Positions 1 to 8,713 of a stretch of DNA of 41,785 nucleotides are shown piece by piece (position 1 is the first letter of the stretch; each line of letters begins with the position of its first letter). The stretch is taken from assembly GCA_025355585.1 (NCBI GenBank), contig JANXZJ010000098.1, forward strand, positions 1 to 41,785, in the 5' to 3' direction. This DNA comes from Mariniphaga sp. (GTDB taxonomy: Bacteria > Bacteroidota > Bacteroidia > Bacteroidales > Prolixibacteraceae). Below the pieces are notes generated by a model that saw nothing but the letters and a program-made list of their open reading frames with translations, had not been told where the DNA came from and did not search any database. The position numbers and the translations under genes are program-made.

Positions 1-24
1 GATCTGGAAAACGAAAATAAGTAA
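1..24 (+). CDS. 3' end of an upstream gene, possibly BlaI-type repressor (partial)
   Basis: An open frame enters the window and ends with residues DLENENK and a TAA stop, 4 bases before the next start codon. The following gene is a BlaR1-type protease, whose usual upstream partner in this phylum is a BlaI/MecI-family winged-helix repressor, so this is probably the tail of that gene. Only seven codons are visible, so the identity rests entirely on context. Confidence 0.35.
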   Translation, partial: DLENENK

Positions 25-28
25 AGCC

Positions 29-1342
29 ATGAACACAACAGTCATAAATTTCATGTTTGAGTCGGGAATCAGTCTGGCAATCTTTGCATTGGTTTACCTG
101 CTGTTTCTCCGAAAAGAGACTTTCTTCGTTCTGAACCGTATCTATTTACTGGGATCGGTTTGCTTTTCCATATTACTCCCGTTTATTCATTTTCAGGTAT
201 ATAACGACATGCCTTCCATAATGCTGGATGAAGTTACAGTGACAGCAACGGGCTATCAAAATCTCTTACAAACAGTATTCGTTTATAGTTCAACTATTTC
301 GAGTGAGATTGAAAAAACAATTCAATCAATTGGGCTGATCAGGTTTATCTACCTATTGGGAACAGCAATATTCTTCCTTGTCTTTTTATACAGGTTATTT
401 CAGATTACCGCATTAATACTGAATAACGAAAGCGAATTGAAGAATGGGATCAGGATCATTAAAATTGACCGCGATACTACCCCATTTTCGTTTTTCAACT
501 TTGTATTTATTGACAAAAACCATGCGGATGGATCAGGGATGAAAGAAATGCTGGCTCACGAGATGGAACATGTAAGACAGGGGCATTCGGTTGATGTGAT
601 GATTTTAGAGCTTTTAACTATTTTTCTGTGGTTCAATCCGTTTTTCTGGCTTATAAAAAGGTCGATCCGGGAGAACCATGAATTCCTTGCCGATAGCGGC
701 GTTTTAAAACCTGAGGTAAGCTCTGCTGCTTACCGGATGTTGTTATTAAACAGTGCTTTTCTTCAACAGCCTGTTATAGCTAATAATTTCAATTATTCCT
801 TAATCAAAATTCGTATCAAAATGATTACAAAAATAAAATCCTCAAAAACAGCTACTTTAAAGCTTTCAATGGGAATTCTGGTAACAGCAGCCCTGCTGGT
901 TATTTTCGCCTTTGACAATGAGAAGAACCAGGTTCAAGACAAAAAGACGACCAATATGCAGGTGAAAACAGTTGTAGATAAAACAGTTGCAAATGACCAA
1001 CAAAAAACAAAATCAGCAGATGAACGGATCTTTATTATTGTTGAGCATCAAGCTTCTTTCCAGGGCGGCGATGTTGACTCATTTTTTAAATGGATTACCA
1101 AAAACATAAAGTACCCGGATATTGCTATTAAGAATAAGATATCAGGCAAAGTTTATGTGCGATTCTCTATAAACACAAACGGCGATGTTGTAGACGTAAA
1201 AGTGATACGTGGAGCCGCTCCTTCGCTCGATAGTGAAGCTGTCAGGGTTGTTTCCTCCTCACCCAAATGGGAACCAGCAATGCAGAAAGGGACGAAAGTA
1301 AAGCAACAATTTACAATCCCTATTGCATTTCAATTACAATAG
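29..1342 (+). CDS. BlaR1-type M56 family membrane metallopeptidase with C-terminal TonB domain
   Basis: 437 residues. Membrane segments lie near residues 8-27, 37-53 and 105-125. The zinc protease motif HEMEH is at residues 177-181, followed by a hydrophobic stretch (about 190-208) and the M56 signature ENHEFLADSGV. A further membrane segment is near 280-297. The C-terminal 95 residues are a TonB-like domain (GKVYVRFSINTNGDVVDVKV, then SPKWEPA). The family acts as a membrane sensor-protease that cleaves a BlaI-type repressor. In Bacteroidota the penicillin-binding sensor domain is replaced by TonB-like modules, so the signal need not be a beta-lactam. The gene starts 4 bases after the upstream stop, indicating an operon, and a strong terminator follows it. 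Family assignment is firm; the sensed signal is unknown. Confidence 0.88.
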   Translation: MNTTVINFMFESGISLAIFALVYLLFLRKETFFVLNRIYLLGSVCFSILLPFIHFQVYNDMPSIMLDEVTVTATGYQNLLQTVFVYSSTISSEIEKTIQSIGLIRFIYLLGTAIFFLVFLYRLFQITALILNNESELKNGIRIIKIDRDTTPFSFFNFVFIDKNHADGSGMKEMLAHEMEHVRQGHSVDVMILELLTIFLWFNPFFWLIKRSIRENHEFLADSGVLKPEVSSAAYRMLLLNSAFLQQPVIANNFNYSLIKIRIKMITKIKSSKTATLKLSMGILVTAALLVIFAFDNEKNQVQDKKTTNMQVKTVVDKTVANDQQKTKSADERIFIIVEHQASFQGGDVDSFFKWITKNIKYPDIAIKNKISGKVYVRFSINTNGDVVDVKVIRGAAPSLDSEAVRVVSSSPKWEPAMQKGTKVKQQFTIPIAFQLQ

Positions 1343-1360
1343 CTTTAATATCCTTTTAAT

Positions 1361-1391
1361 ATCCGGTGGCCAGGGTCACCGGATTTTTTTA
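1361..1391 (+). terminator. Rho-independent terminator of the blaR1-type gene
   Basis: Arms ATCCGGTG (1361-1368) and CACCGGAT (1377-1384) form an 8-bp perfect stem with an 8-base loop, followed by a run of T. It lies 18 bases after the blaR1-type stop codon. On the minus strand the hairpin is not followed by T, so it mainly serves the plus-strand gene. Confidence 0.85.
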
Positions 1392-1471
1392 AACTCCAAC
1401 TCTTTACCATCAACCTGAATTGACACAGTACCTCCTCTTTTCACACACCTCTCAATCTCACCCCCGGCCCA

Positions 1472-2389
1472 TTACCTGATATCATGCAGATCATAAGGCG
1501 TTTCCTGGTATACGTAGTAATTTAACCAATTGAGAAAAAGAAGATTGGCATGTGAACGCCAGCTTAAAACCGGAGCTTCGGATGCATTGTTCCCCTTGTA
1601 ATAGTTGAAAGGAAGCTCGATAGGAAGACCCTTATCAAAATCACGTTGATATTCCCGGTTAAGCGTTCCCCGCGAATATTCGGGATGACCTGTAACAAAC
1701 AATTGCTTCCCGTTATTAGCAATAACCATATAAACTCCAGCCTCTTCTGACTGAGAAATCAACTCTATTTCAGAAACTTTCAGAATATCTTCCGCATGTA
1801 TTTCGGTATGTCGCGAATGAGGAGCCCTGAAGATATCATCAAACCCCCTGAAAATCGGCAATTTCAATTCGGAATGATTGTGATTGAAAATCCCGAACAT
1901 CTTTTTCTCCAAGGGATATTTGGGTATTCCGTAATGATAATGCAATCCGGCCTGGGCTGCCCAACAGATGAACATTGTAGAGGTCACATTGTGATTGGCC
2001 CAATCAAATATTTTGCAAATATCCTCCCAGTAATCAACCTCTTCGAATGGCAGGTGCTCAACCGGCGCACCGGTAATGATCATGCCGTCGTATTTATTCT
2101 CTTTTATCTCAGAAAAAGTATGATAAAAAGTATTCAAATGATCAAGTGAAGTGTTCTTTGAAATATGACCCTCTATCTGAAGAAAATCAATCTCAATCTG
2201 TATTGGGGAGTTAGACAGTAATCGAAGAAGATCGGTCTCTGTTGCTATCTTGAGGGGCATCAGATTAAGAATGATGATTTTCAACGGACGAATATCCTGG
2301 TGCGCTGCACGGGTTTCGTTCATTACAAAAATATTCTCTTCTCTGAGAAGATCAATAGCGGGAAGTCCGTCGGGTAAATTTAAAGGCAT
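1472..2389 (-). CDS. metA: homoserine O-acyltransferase MetA, predicted acetyl-CoA specific
   Basis: 305 residues, the usual MetA length. It activates homoserine at the start of methionine synthesis in the cytoplasm. The nucleophile Cys142 (in FICWAAQAG) and the His235/Glu237 pair (in TGHPEYS) are present. Residue 111 is Glu in TGAPVEH. Work on Bacillus MetA showed that Glu at this position favours acetyl-CoA whereas Gly (as in E. coli) favours succinyl-CoA, so this enzyme is predicted to make O-acetylhomoserine. That fits the O-acetylhomoserine sulfhydrylase gene two positions upstream in the same operon. It is the last gene of lysC-metY-osmC-metA; the gap to osmC is 83 bases. Confidence 0.95.
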   Translation of the reverse strand: MPLNLPDGLPAIDLLREENIFVMNETRAAHQDIRPLKIIILNLMPLKIATETDLLRLLSNSPIQIEIDFLQIEGHISKNTSLDHLNTFYHTFSEIKENKYDGMIITGAPVEHLPFEEVDYWEDICKIFDWANHNVTSTMFICWAAQAGLHYHYGIPKYPLEKKMFGIFNHNHSELKLPIFRGFDDIFRAPHSRHTEIHAEDILKVSEIELISQSEEAGVYMVIANNGKQLFVTGHPEYSRGTLNREYQRDFDKGLPIELPFNYYKGNNASEAPVLSWRSHANLLFLNWLNYYVYQETPYDLHDIR

Positions 2390-2472
2390 GATAAAGTTTT
2401 TAAACGAAAATAAAGATAAGCGCTTTTTAGGCGCATTACCTTTATTTTATACAAAATTAAAAATTATTTCGC

Positions 2473-2925
2473 TTATGCTGCTTCATATTCTTTGATTCCA
2501 ATTTCTAATGGCGTTTTGTTGGCGAGGTTATCTCTTACCGGACATCTTCCTTCCACAGTTTCGAGCCATTTCAACAGGGCTTCCGGTGAAGCGTCGGTTT
2601 CCGGAATCAGATTTATCCGAATACTTTGAAAACCGGCACGTTCATCATTTGATAATCCCAAAAGCCGCGCAGGATTAATATCACCCTCAACACTTATTTT
2701 AAGCGATTTAAGATTAATGCCCTGCTCCTTTGCAACAATATGTGCAACTACATTCAAACATCCTGCAAAACCTGCCAGCAAATATTCCACAGGATTTGCG
2801 CCGTGATCTGTGCCTCCAAGTGCAGGCGGTTCATCCACTACAAAATTAAATGTGCGGGAATTTGAGACAAATTTAGTTGCACTATGGCTTTCCCCGTTGG
2901 TTGAAAAATTCAATAAACTACTCAT
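2473..2925 (-). CDS. OsmC/Ohr family protein
   Basis: 150 residues, full length for OsmC-like proteins. The two family cysteines are visible: Cys56 in GFAGCLNVV and Cys128 in EGRCPVRDNL, the pair that reduces organic hydroperoxides in characterised OsmC and Ohr. The N-terminal half carries the typical GGTDHGANPVEYLLAG segment. The gene lies 23 bases after metY and 83 bases before metA, so it is embedded in a methionine operon. That position suggests a role in protecting or handling sulfur chemistry, but this is inference; the hydroperoxide substrate is unknown. Confidence 0.9.
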   Translation of the reverse strand: MSSLLNFSTNGESHSATKFVSNSRTFNFVVDEPPALGGTDHGANPVEYLLAGFAGCLNVVAHIVAKEQGINLKSLKISVEGDINPARLLGLSNDERAGFQSIRINLIPETDASPEALLKWLETVEGRCPVRDNLANKTPLEIGIKEYEAA

Positions 2926-2948
2926 TATTTGACGTTTAATATTATTTT

Positions 2949-4271
<1,323 letters not shown>

Positions 4272-4322
4272 TTATAATTTATTTGTTTATTATTCGCTTT
4301 TATATGCTTGTTATAACTCTGA

Positions 4323-5705
4323 TTACGCAGGAATTGTTTCAAAAAACTCACGGTGAATGGCCTTCACTGCCTGGGTGCGATCATTTATTCCGACTAAAAT
4401 ATAACTGACAATTGGCGAGGCTCCAGAACAACTCATCAGAACATTGATTTGATCTTTAGCTAATGAAGTAAATATTCGTGCTGCAACTCCAAAATTTTCG
4501 GCAATTCCATTACCAACAGCGGCAATAACTGCAATATTCTCAGTAATGTGAAGTCTGCCTACAACCGGAAGGTCGATGGCGCTCACTACCGCATATGCCA
4601 TACTAAGGTCCTTCTTGGAAATTAAAATATTGATTGATATCTGAGAGGTAAGTACAGAACTAATATTAATACCAGCCAGGTGAAGCGCAGTTGTTACTTT
4701 TGCCAGAATTCCTGGTTTTGCACCTACACCTGAACCTTTTAATTTAAGAATGCCAAAATCTTCGCTATAGGTCACGCTTTTAACAATTCCTTTGGAAACA
4801 ATCTTCTCTGCACTTACTACCGAAAGTGGTTTCTGCACATCCAGAACTCCATAAATATTGAAAATGCGGATAGGAATATGAGGATCAGACAATGGCTCAA
4901 CAGTGCGTGGGTGAAGTATTTTTGCACCAAAGTAGGCCAATTCAGCCGCTTCGTTATAGGTTAGTTTTTGAATTTGAACAGGATTCTCGACGATTTTGGG
5001 ATCTGCACTTAAGAATCCGTTCACATCTTTCCAGATATCTAAAGAGGGTGCTCCGATGCAACGCGCGATAGCGGCAGCAGAGTAGTCGCTCCCACCGCGA
5101 CCAAGCAATGTCGTTTTTCCGTCAGACGAAAGACCATAAAAGCCAGGCACGACGTAAACCAACTCACCTGCAAGCGCTTCACGAACGTTAGTGGTAGATC
5201 TTACAAAATCAATGGAAGCTGAACCAAACTCGCCGTCTGTAATCAATCCGATTGATTCGGGAAAGGCGACCTTCGAATCAATACCCTCATTATTCAGAAT
5301 ACCATTCAGAAAAATGGCTGAAATCCGCTCCCCATAGGACAAAACATGATCTTCAAGCCCCGGAGATGCGTCGCCCGTAAGCGCTATGCCCTGAAGGAAT
5401 TTCCCGAGTTCATCAAGCAAAACCCTTATTTCAGACAAAATGCTTTTTATCAGATCCTTATCCTGAATATGCAATTCAAGCGTTTCTTTCTTCAGGTTGA
5501 ATAGATAACTAATTGTTTTTGAAGCAATCTGCTCATCGTGACGCGCTTTTTCAAGTGATTCAATCAGGTAATTCGTCACCCCGTAAAAAGCTGATACAAC
5601 AATCACAACTGGTTGCTCGTAGTTTTTGACAACCTGTATTACACGTCCGATATCCTCTTTGCATTTGAGGTTCGACCCGCCGAATTTAACGACAGTTTTT
5701 GGCAT
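4323..5705 (-). CDS. lysC: aspartokinase
   Basis: 460 residues. The amino-acid kinase domain begins with VKFGGSN (residues 6-12; Ser is usual where Asn12 stands) and contains LLGRGGSDYSAAAIA and an LHPRTVEP segment. Two ACT domains follow from about residue 305, with GVGAKPGILAKV and the second half ending in SYILVGINDRTQAVKAIH. It phosphorylates aspartate, the entry to lysine, threonine and methionine. It is monofunctional, without a homoserine dehydrogenase domain. Placed first in an operon with metY and metA, it is probably dedicated to methionine supply. A long leader with its own promoter precedes it. Confidence 0.95.
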   Translation of the reverse strand: MPKTVVKFGGSNLKCKEDIGRVIQVVKNYEQPVVIVVSAFYGVTNYLIESLEKARHDEQIASKTISYLFNLKKETLELHIQDKDLIKSILSEIRVLLDELGKFLQGIALTGDASPGLEDHVLSYGERISAIFLNGILNNEGIDSKVAFPESIGLITDGEFGSASIDFVRSTTNVREALAGELVYVVPGFYGLSSDGKTTLLGRGGSDYSAAAIARCIGAPSLDIWKDVNGFLSADPKIVENPVQIQKLTYNEAAELAYFGAKILHPRTVEPLSDPHIPIRIFNIYGVLDVQKPLSVVSAEKIVSKGIVKSVTYSEDFGILKLKGSGVGAKPGILAKVTTALHLAGINISSVLTSQISINILISKKDLSMAYAVVSAIDLPVVGRLHITENIAVIAAVGNGIAENFGVAARIFTSLAKDQINVLMSCSGASPIVSYILVGINDRTQAVKAIHREFFETIPA

Positions 5706-5773
5706 AATAATGCATTAATTAAGTAATATTAGTAAACTAAAAGAGTAGCTGCTCTTGTGGAGCATTTTGTTGA

Positions 5774-5806
5774 AGCCTTCAAACCGGATTTGCCCGATTG
5801 AAGGCT
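5774..5806 (-). promoter_or_regulatory. stem-loop in the lysC leader, abutting a short leader ORF
   Basis: AGCCTTCAA (5774-5782) and TTGAAGGCT (5798-5806) form a 9-bp perfect stem, extended inside by CGG (5785-5787) with CCG (5794-5796). The base of the stem overlaps the stop codon of a 37-codon leader ORF (5805-5918). A second hairpin, TGCTC/GAGCA (5750-5754 with 5760-5764), lies between it and lysC. The arrangement is reminiscent of attenuators, but neither hairpin has a convincing T run, so the mechanism is open. Confidence 0.5.
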
Positions 5807-5918
5807 ATCGCATGAACATAGAAGTGGAGAGCATATAAACTACAGAACAAAGAAAACTGGAAAAACATGGCTGTTCTCCCTGAGCGACTGATACACTATT
5901 TAAGTTTTCTCTTTTCAT
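5805..5918 (-). CDS. possible leader peptide upstream of lysC (37 residues)
   Basis: An ATG-initiated frame of 37 codons lies about 32 bases after the predicted transcription start and ends in TAG at the foot of a 9-bp stem-loop. Its last nine residues are MLSTSMFMR, with three Met and one Thr codons, the end products of the aspartate pathway. The position is what a translational attenuator would need, but Met content is modest and there is no homology support. It could be a chance ORF. Confidence 0.3.
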   Translation of the reverse strand: MKRENLNSVSVAQGEQPCFSSFLCSVVYMLSTSMFMR

Positions 5919-5956
5919 TCTGAATTCTCAGCTAAAAAATGAATTTTATTTCGTGA

Positions 5957-5988
5957 CAAACATAGTGAGCAGAATTCAGATTTCCAAA
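5957..5988 (-). promoter_or_regulatory. Bacteroidota-type promoter of the lysC-metY-osmC-metA operon
   Basis: On the minus strand TTTG (5985-5988) and TATGTTTG (5957-5964) are separated by exactly 20 bases, matching the known consensus TTTG-N19-21-TAnnTTTG for the primary sigma factor of this phylum. Transcription would begin near 5950, leaving a leader of about 245 bases before lysC. Confidence 0.65.
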
Positions 5989-6060
5989 TATCTTTTAATC
6001 ATTCTAAATAAAAATCCGAATTATTTTTCATCCACTTAAAATCAATCACATACAGGTGTT

Positions 6061-6094
6061 AAAAAATCCCTTGAAGGGTTTACAACGCTTCAAG
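6061..6094 (-). terminator. probable terminator of the truncated haemoglobin gene
   Basis: CTTGAAG (6070-6076) and CTTCAAG (6088-6094) can pair, and on the minus strand the stem is followed by GGGATTTTTT. It lies about 40 bases beyond the haemoglobin stop codon and before the lysC promoter. Confidence 0.5.
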
Positions 6095-6135
6095 TGTTAA
6101 ATAAATGTTTCAAAGATTTGGAATAGATTCAATGG

Positions 6136-6513
6136 TCATTGCTTAAGTGCCGCGGCCTTTTTGATTTTAGACATAAAAGCTTTTGACATTGTCTTTCCCC
6201 TGAACTTCGCACGCTCGGCAATCGTTCCTTCAAAATTGTCATCAACGGTCCTGGTCCATATTTCCAGCCACCCATCAAAATGGCGTTGATCAATGTTCAT
6301 ATCAAAGTGCATAGGAACGGGATCACCAAAATAATCGGGTCGACGAAGTAAAACTGTATGCCAGAAGCGGTAAAGCTTACGATGGTGCATCTCCCAACGA
6401 CCTGCAAGTCGCGCATTAAAAATAGGACCAAGGAAGGGGTCTTTCTGCACGGCGTCATAAAACTGATCGACGAGTAACTGAATATCTTTTAAGCTTGTAA
6501 TGTCGTTCTTCAT
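6136..6513 (-). CDS. group III truncated haemoglobin
   Basis: 125 residues from the ATG that gives MKNDITSLKD. The open frame extends to 6612, but the upstream part is low-complexity and not part of the globin fold, so I chose this start. The sequence shows the group III pattern: IQLLVDQFYDAVQKDPFLGPIF for helices A-B, then a WEMHHRKLYRFWHTVLL segment that carries the haem-ligand region, and HFDGWLEIWTRTVDDNFEG near the end. Such proteins bind haem in the cytoplasm and are linked to oxygen, peroxide or NO chemistry. The gene is divergent from the aldo/keto reductase. The product class is secure; its ligand is not known. Confidence 0.85.
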   Translation of the reverse strand: MKNDITSLKDIQLLVDQFYDAVQKDPFLGPIFNARLAGRWEMHHRKLYRFWHTVLLRRPDYFGDPVPMHFDMNIDQRHFDGWLEIWTRTVDDNFEGTIAERAKFRGKTMSKAFMSKIKKAAALKQ

Positions 6514-6642
6514 GATTTGACTATTTGGTTCAAATTTCACGATTTCCATACTATGAATCAAATTTTCAGGAACTTTTTTTGTTAAATATTTGTTTTTAAG
6601 GAGATAATACACCTATTTTGATCTAAAATAATTCTTATTCCC

Positions 6643-7476
6643 ATGAAAATAACCGATATAAAAGGAACTGTCAAATTAGTGAATGGCGTCGATATGCCCT
6701 ACTTCGGATTGGGTGTTTTCAAAACAACGGAAGGAACTGAAGTTGAGAATTCTGTGAAGTGGGCGCTTGACGCAGGCTATCGGCATGTTGACACGGCCAC
6801 CATTTACAAAAATGAAAAAGGTGTTGGTAACGCCGTTAAAGCAAGCGGAATCTCACGCAACGAGTTGTTTATTACGACAAAGGCATGGAATGATAATCAG
6901 CGGAACAACACCGTGTTAGAGGGTTTTGAAGAGAGTCTGGAATTACTTCAGACCGATTATGTCGATTTGTATCTGATTCACTGGCCAGTAAAAGGAAAGT
7001 ATACAGCTACCTGGAAGGTAATGGAAGAAATCTATCGTTCCGGTAAAGCAAAAGCGATTGGAGTGAGCAATTTTCTTCAGCATCATCTTGAAGATATTTT
7101 CAAAATTGCCGAAATTAAACCGATGGTTGACCAGGTTGAATGCCACCCCTATTTGGTGCAGCAGCCGTTGATCGATTTCTGTCATGCTCACAGCATTGTT
7201 TTCGAAGCATGGAGTCCGATTATGCGCGGGGCGGTGAATGATATTCAGCTGTTTAAGGAGCTGTCCGAAAAGTACAAAAAAACACCCGTTCAGATCGTTT
7301 TAAGATGGGATCTTCAAAAAGGGATTGTTACAATTCCAAAATCTGTTCACCAGGAGCGAATAATAAGTAATGCCGGTATTTTCGATTTTGAACTCACATC
7401 AGAGGATATCTGCCGCATTGATAGTCTGGATAGAAACGTTCGTTTTGGAGCGCACCCTGATACTTTTGTATTTTAA
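6643..7476 (+). CDS. aldo/keto reductase
   Basis: 277 residues, a single TIM-barrel of the AKR family (AKR5-like length). The catalytic tetrad is visible: Asp50 and Tyr55 in GYRHVDTATIYKNE, Lys80 in ITTKAW, His113 in LIHWP. The C-terminal NADPH-binding segment IPKSVHQERIISN is present. It should reduce aldehydes or ketones with NADPH in the cytoplasm; the substrate cannot be read from sequence. It is a single gene ending in a hairpin terminator shared with the convergent cfa gene. Confidence 0.92.
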   Translation: MKITDIKGTVKLVNGVDMPYFGLGVFKTTEGTEVENSVKWALDAGYRHVDTATIYKNEKGVGNAVKASGISRNELFITTKAWNDNQRNNTVLEGFEESLELLQTDYVDLYLIHWPVKGKYTATWKVMEEIYRSGKAKAIGVSNFLQHHLEDIFKIAEIKPMVDQVECHPYLVQQPLIDFCHAHSIVFEAWSPIMRGAVNDIQLFKELSEKYKKTPVQIVLRWDLQKGIVTIPKSVHQERIISNAGIFDFELTSEDICRIDSLDRNVRFGAHPDTFVF

Positions 7477-7500
7477 TTTGGCATGGAATATTAATCCTTT

Positions 7501-7526
7501 TGTCATTCCGTTTATTCCGAATGACA
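7501..7526. terminator. bidirectional hairpin between convergent AKR and cfa genes
   Basis: TGTCATTC (7501-7508) pairs with GAATGACA (7519-7526), 8 bp with a 10-base loop, midway between the stop codons at 7476 and 7543. T runs on either side are short, so efficiency is uncertain. Confidence 0.55.
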
Positions 7527-7542
7527 GGAGGATTAGTTTTGA

Positions 7543-8670
7543 TCACCGAATTGATTGATAGCCTCCTGGCAATCCATTTTTGGATAGGACAATCTGCCAT
7601 AACTGGTTGCGTCTTGACCGGAATGAAGCTGCCGATGAAAGCAGGTAGTATTTCCACATTCTAAAAAAGCGTTCTGACTGATGACTCTTTATTTTATCCC
7701 AATTATTCACAAAATTATCATGCCAGACCATCAGCGTTTTTTCGTAATCAATTCCAAAATTATGCCAATCTTCCATTACAAAATGATTTTCAAATGCCTT
7801 ACTCAATTGAACCACTGACGGAATCAATCCGTTTGGAAAAATATATTTTTGAATCCATGGATCAAGCGTTTTTACCGATTTCATATGACCAATCGTATGT
7901 AGTAAAAACAAACCTTCATCTTTAAGACATCTGTAAGCGATGTCGAAAAATTTGTTGTAATTCTTAAACCCCACATGCTCAATCATTCCAACACTAACAA
8001 TGCGATCATACTTTTCGTTCATACTTCGGTAATCCATTAGCCGAAACTCAACAGGAAGTCCCTCGCACAATTTTTGCCCAAGTTCAATCTGTTCCCTGGA
8101 AACCGTAATTCCAACAACCTGAACATTGTATTTCTCTGCAGCATATTTTCCAAACGAGCCCCATCCACAGCCAATATCAAGCACGCGCATTCCGGGTTTG
8201 AGGTAAAGTTTACGACAAATTAAATCCAGTTTATTTTCCTGAGCTTCATCCAGCGTTTTAGCATCTTTCCAATAGGCGCAACTGTAATTTAGACGTCTGT
8301 CGAGCATATTTTGAAACAAATCATTTCCAATATCATAATGTTTTTCCCCTATAATAAATGCTCGTTGTACCGATTGGAAATTAAAGAGTCGCGTTAATAT
8401 AAGGTTGAGAAGAACCGAAAACTTCCGTTTGATTTTTTCATCAAGTTGGGTTTTTAATATTCGGTCAAACAAATGATCGATCTTTTCAGCATCCCACCAA
8501 CCATCCATATATGATTCGCCGAAACCCAATTCACCTTCGATTATTGTTCGTCTGTAAAATTCCTGGTTGTGTACTTTTATATCCCATGGATTGCAGCCAT
8601 CGATTTGAACACCGGCTAAGGCCAAAATCTCTTTCACAGTTTTTTCGTATTTATTATTCATAACGCTCAT
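7543..8670 (-). CDS. cfa: cyclopropane-fatty-acyl-phospholipid synthase family methyltransferase
   Basis: 375 residues. The N-terminal lipid-binding region (GELGFGESYMDGWWD, about 46-60) precedes a class I SAM-methyltransferase domain with motif VLDIGCGWGSFG (163-174). The active-site region HYDIGNDLF and NYSCAYW (about 111-134) is typical of CFA synthases, as are MIEHVGFKNY and the C-terminal FRMWKYYLL segment. It adds a methylene bridge to unsaturated membrane acyl chains. It lies 43 bases behind the 1392-residue membrane protein on the same strand, so the two may be co-transcribed, linking membrane sensing to membrane modification (inference). Confidence 0.92.
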   Translation of the reverse strand: MSVMNNKYEKTVKEILALAGVQIDGCNPWDIKVHNQEFYRRTIIEGELGFGESYMDGWWDAEKIDHLFDRILKTQLDEKIKRKFSVLLNLILTRLFNFQSVQRAFIIGEKHYDIGNDLFQNMLDRRLNYSCAYWKDAKTLDEAQENKLDLICRKLYLKPGMRVLDIGCGWGSFGKYAAEKYNVQVVGITVSREQIELGQKLCEGLPVEFRLMDYRSMNEKYDRIVSVGMIEHVGFKNYNKFFDIAYRCLKDEGLFLLHTIGHMKSVKTLDPWIQKYIFPNGLIPSVVQLSKAFENHFVMEDWHNFGIDYEKTLMVWHDNFVNNWDKIKSHQSERFFRMWKYYLLSSAASFRSRRNQLWQIVLSKNGLPGGYQSIR

Positions 8671-8713
8671 TTTTAATTATTAATAACATTTACTACTACC
8701 TATTCCGATCCTG

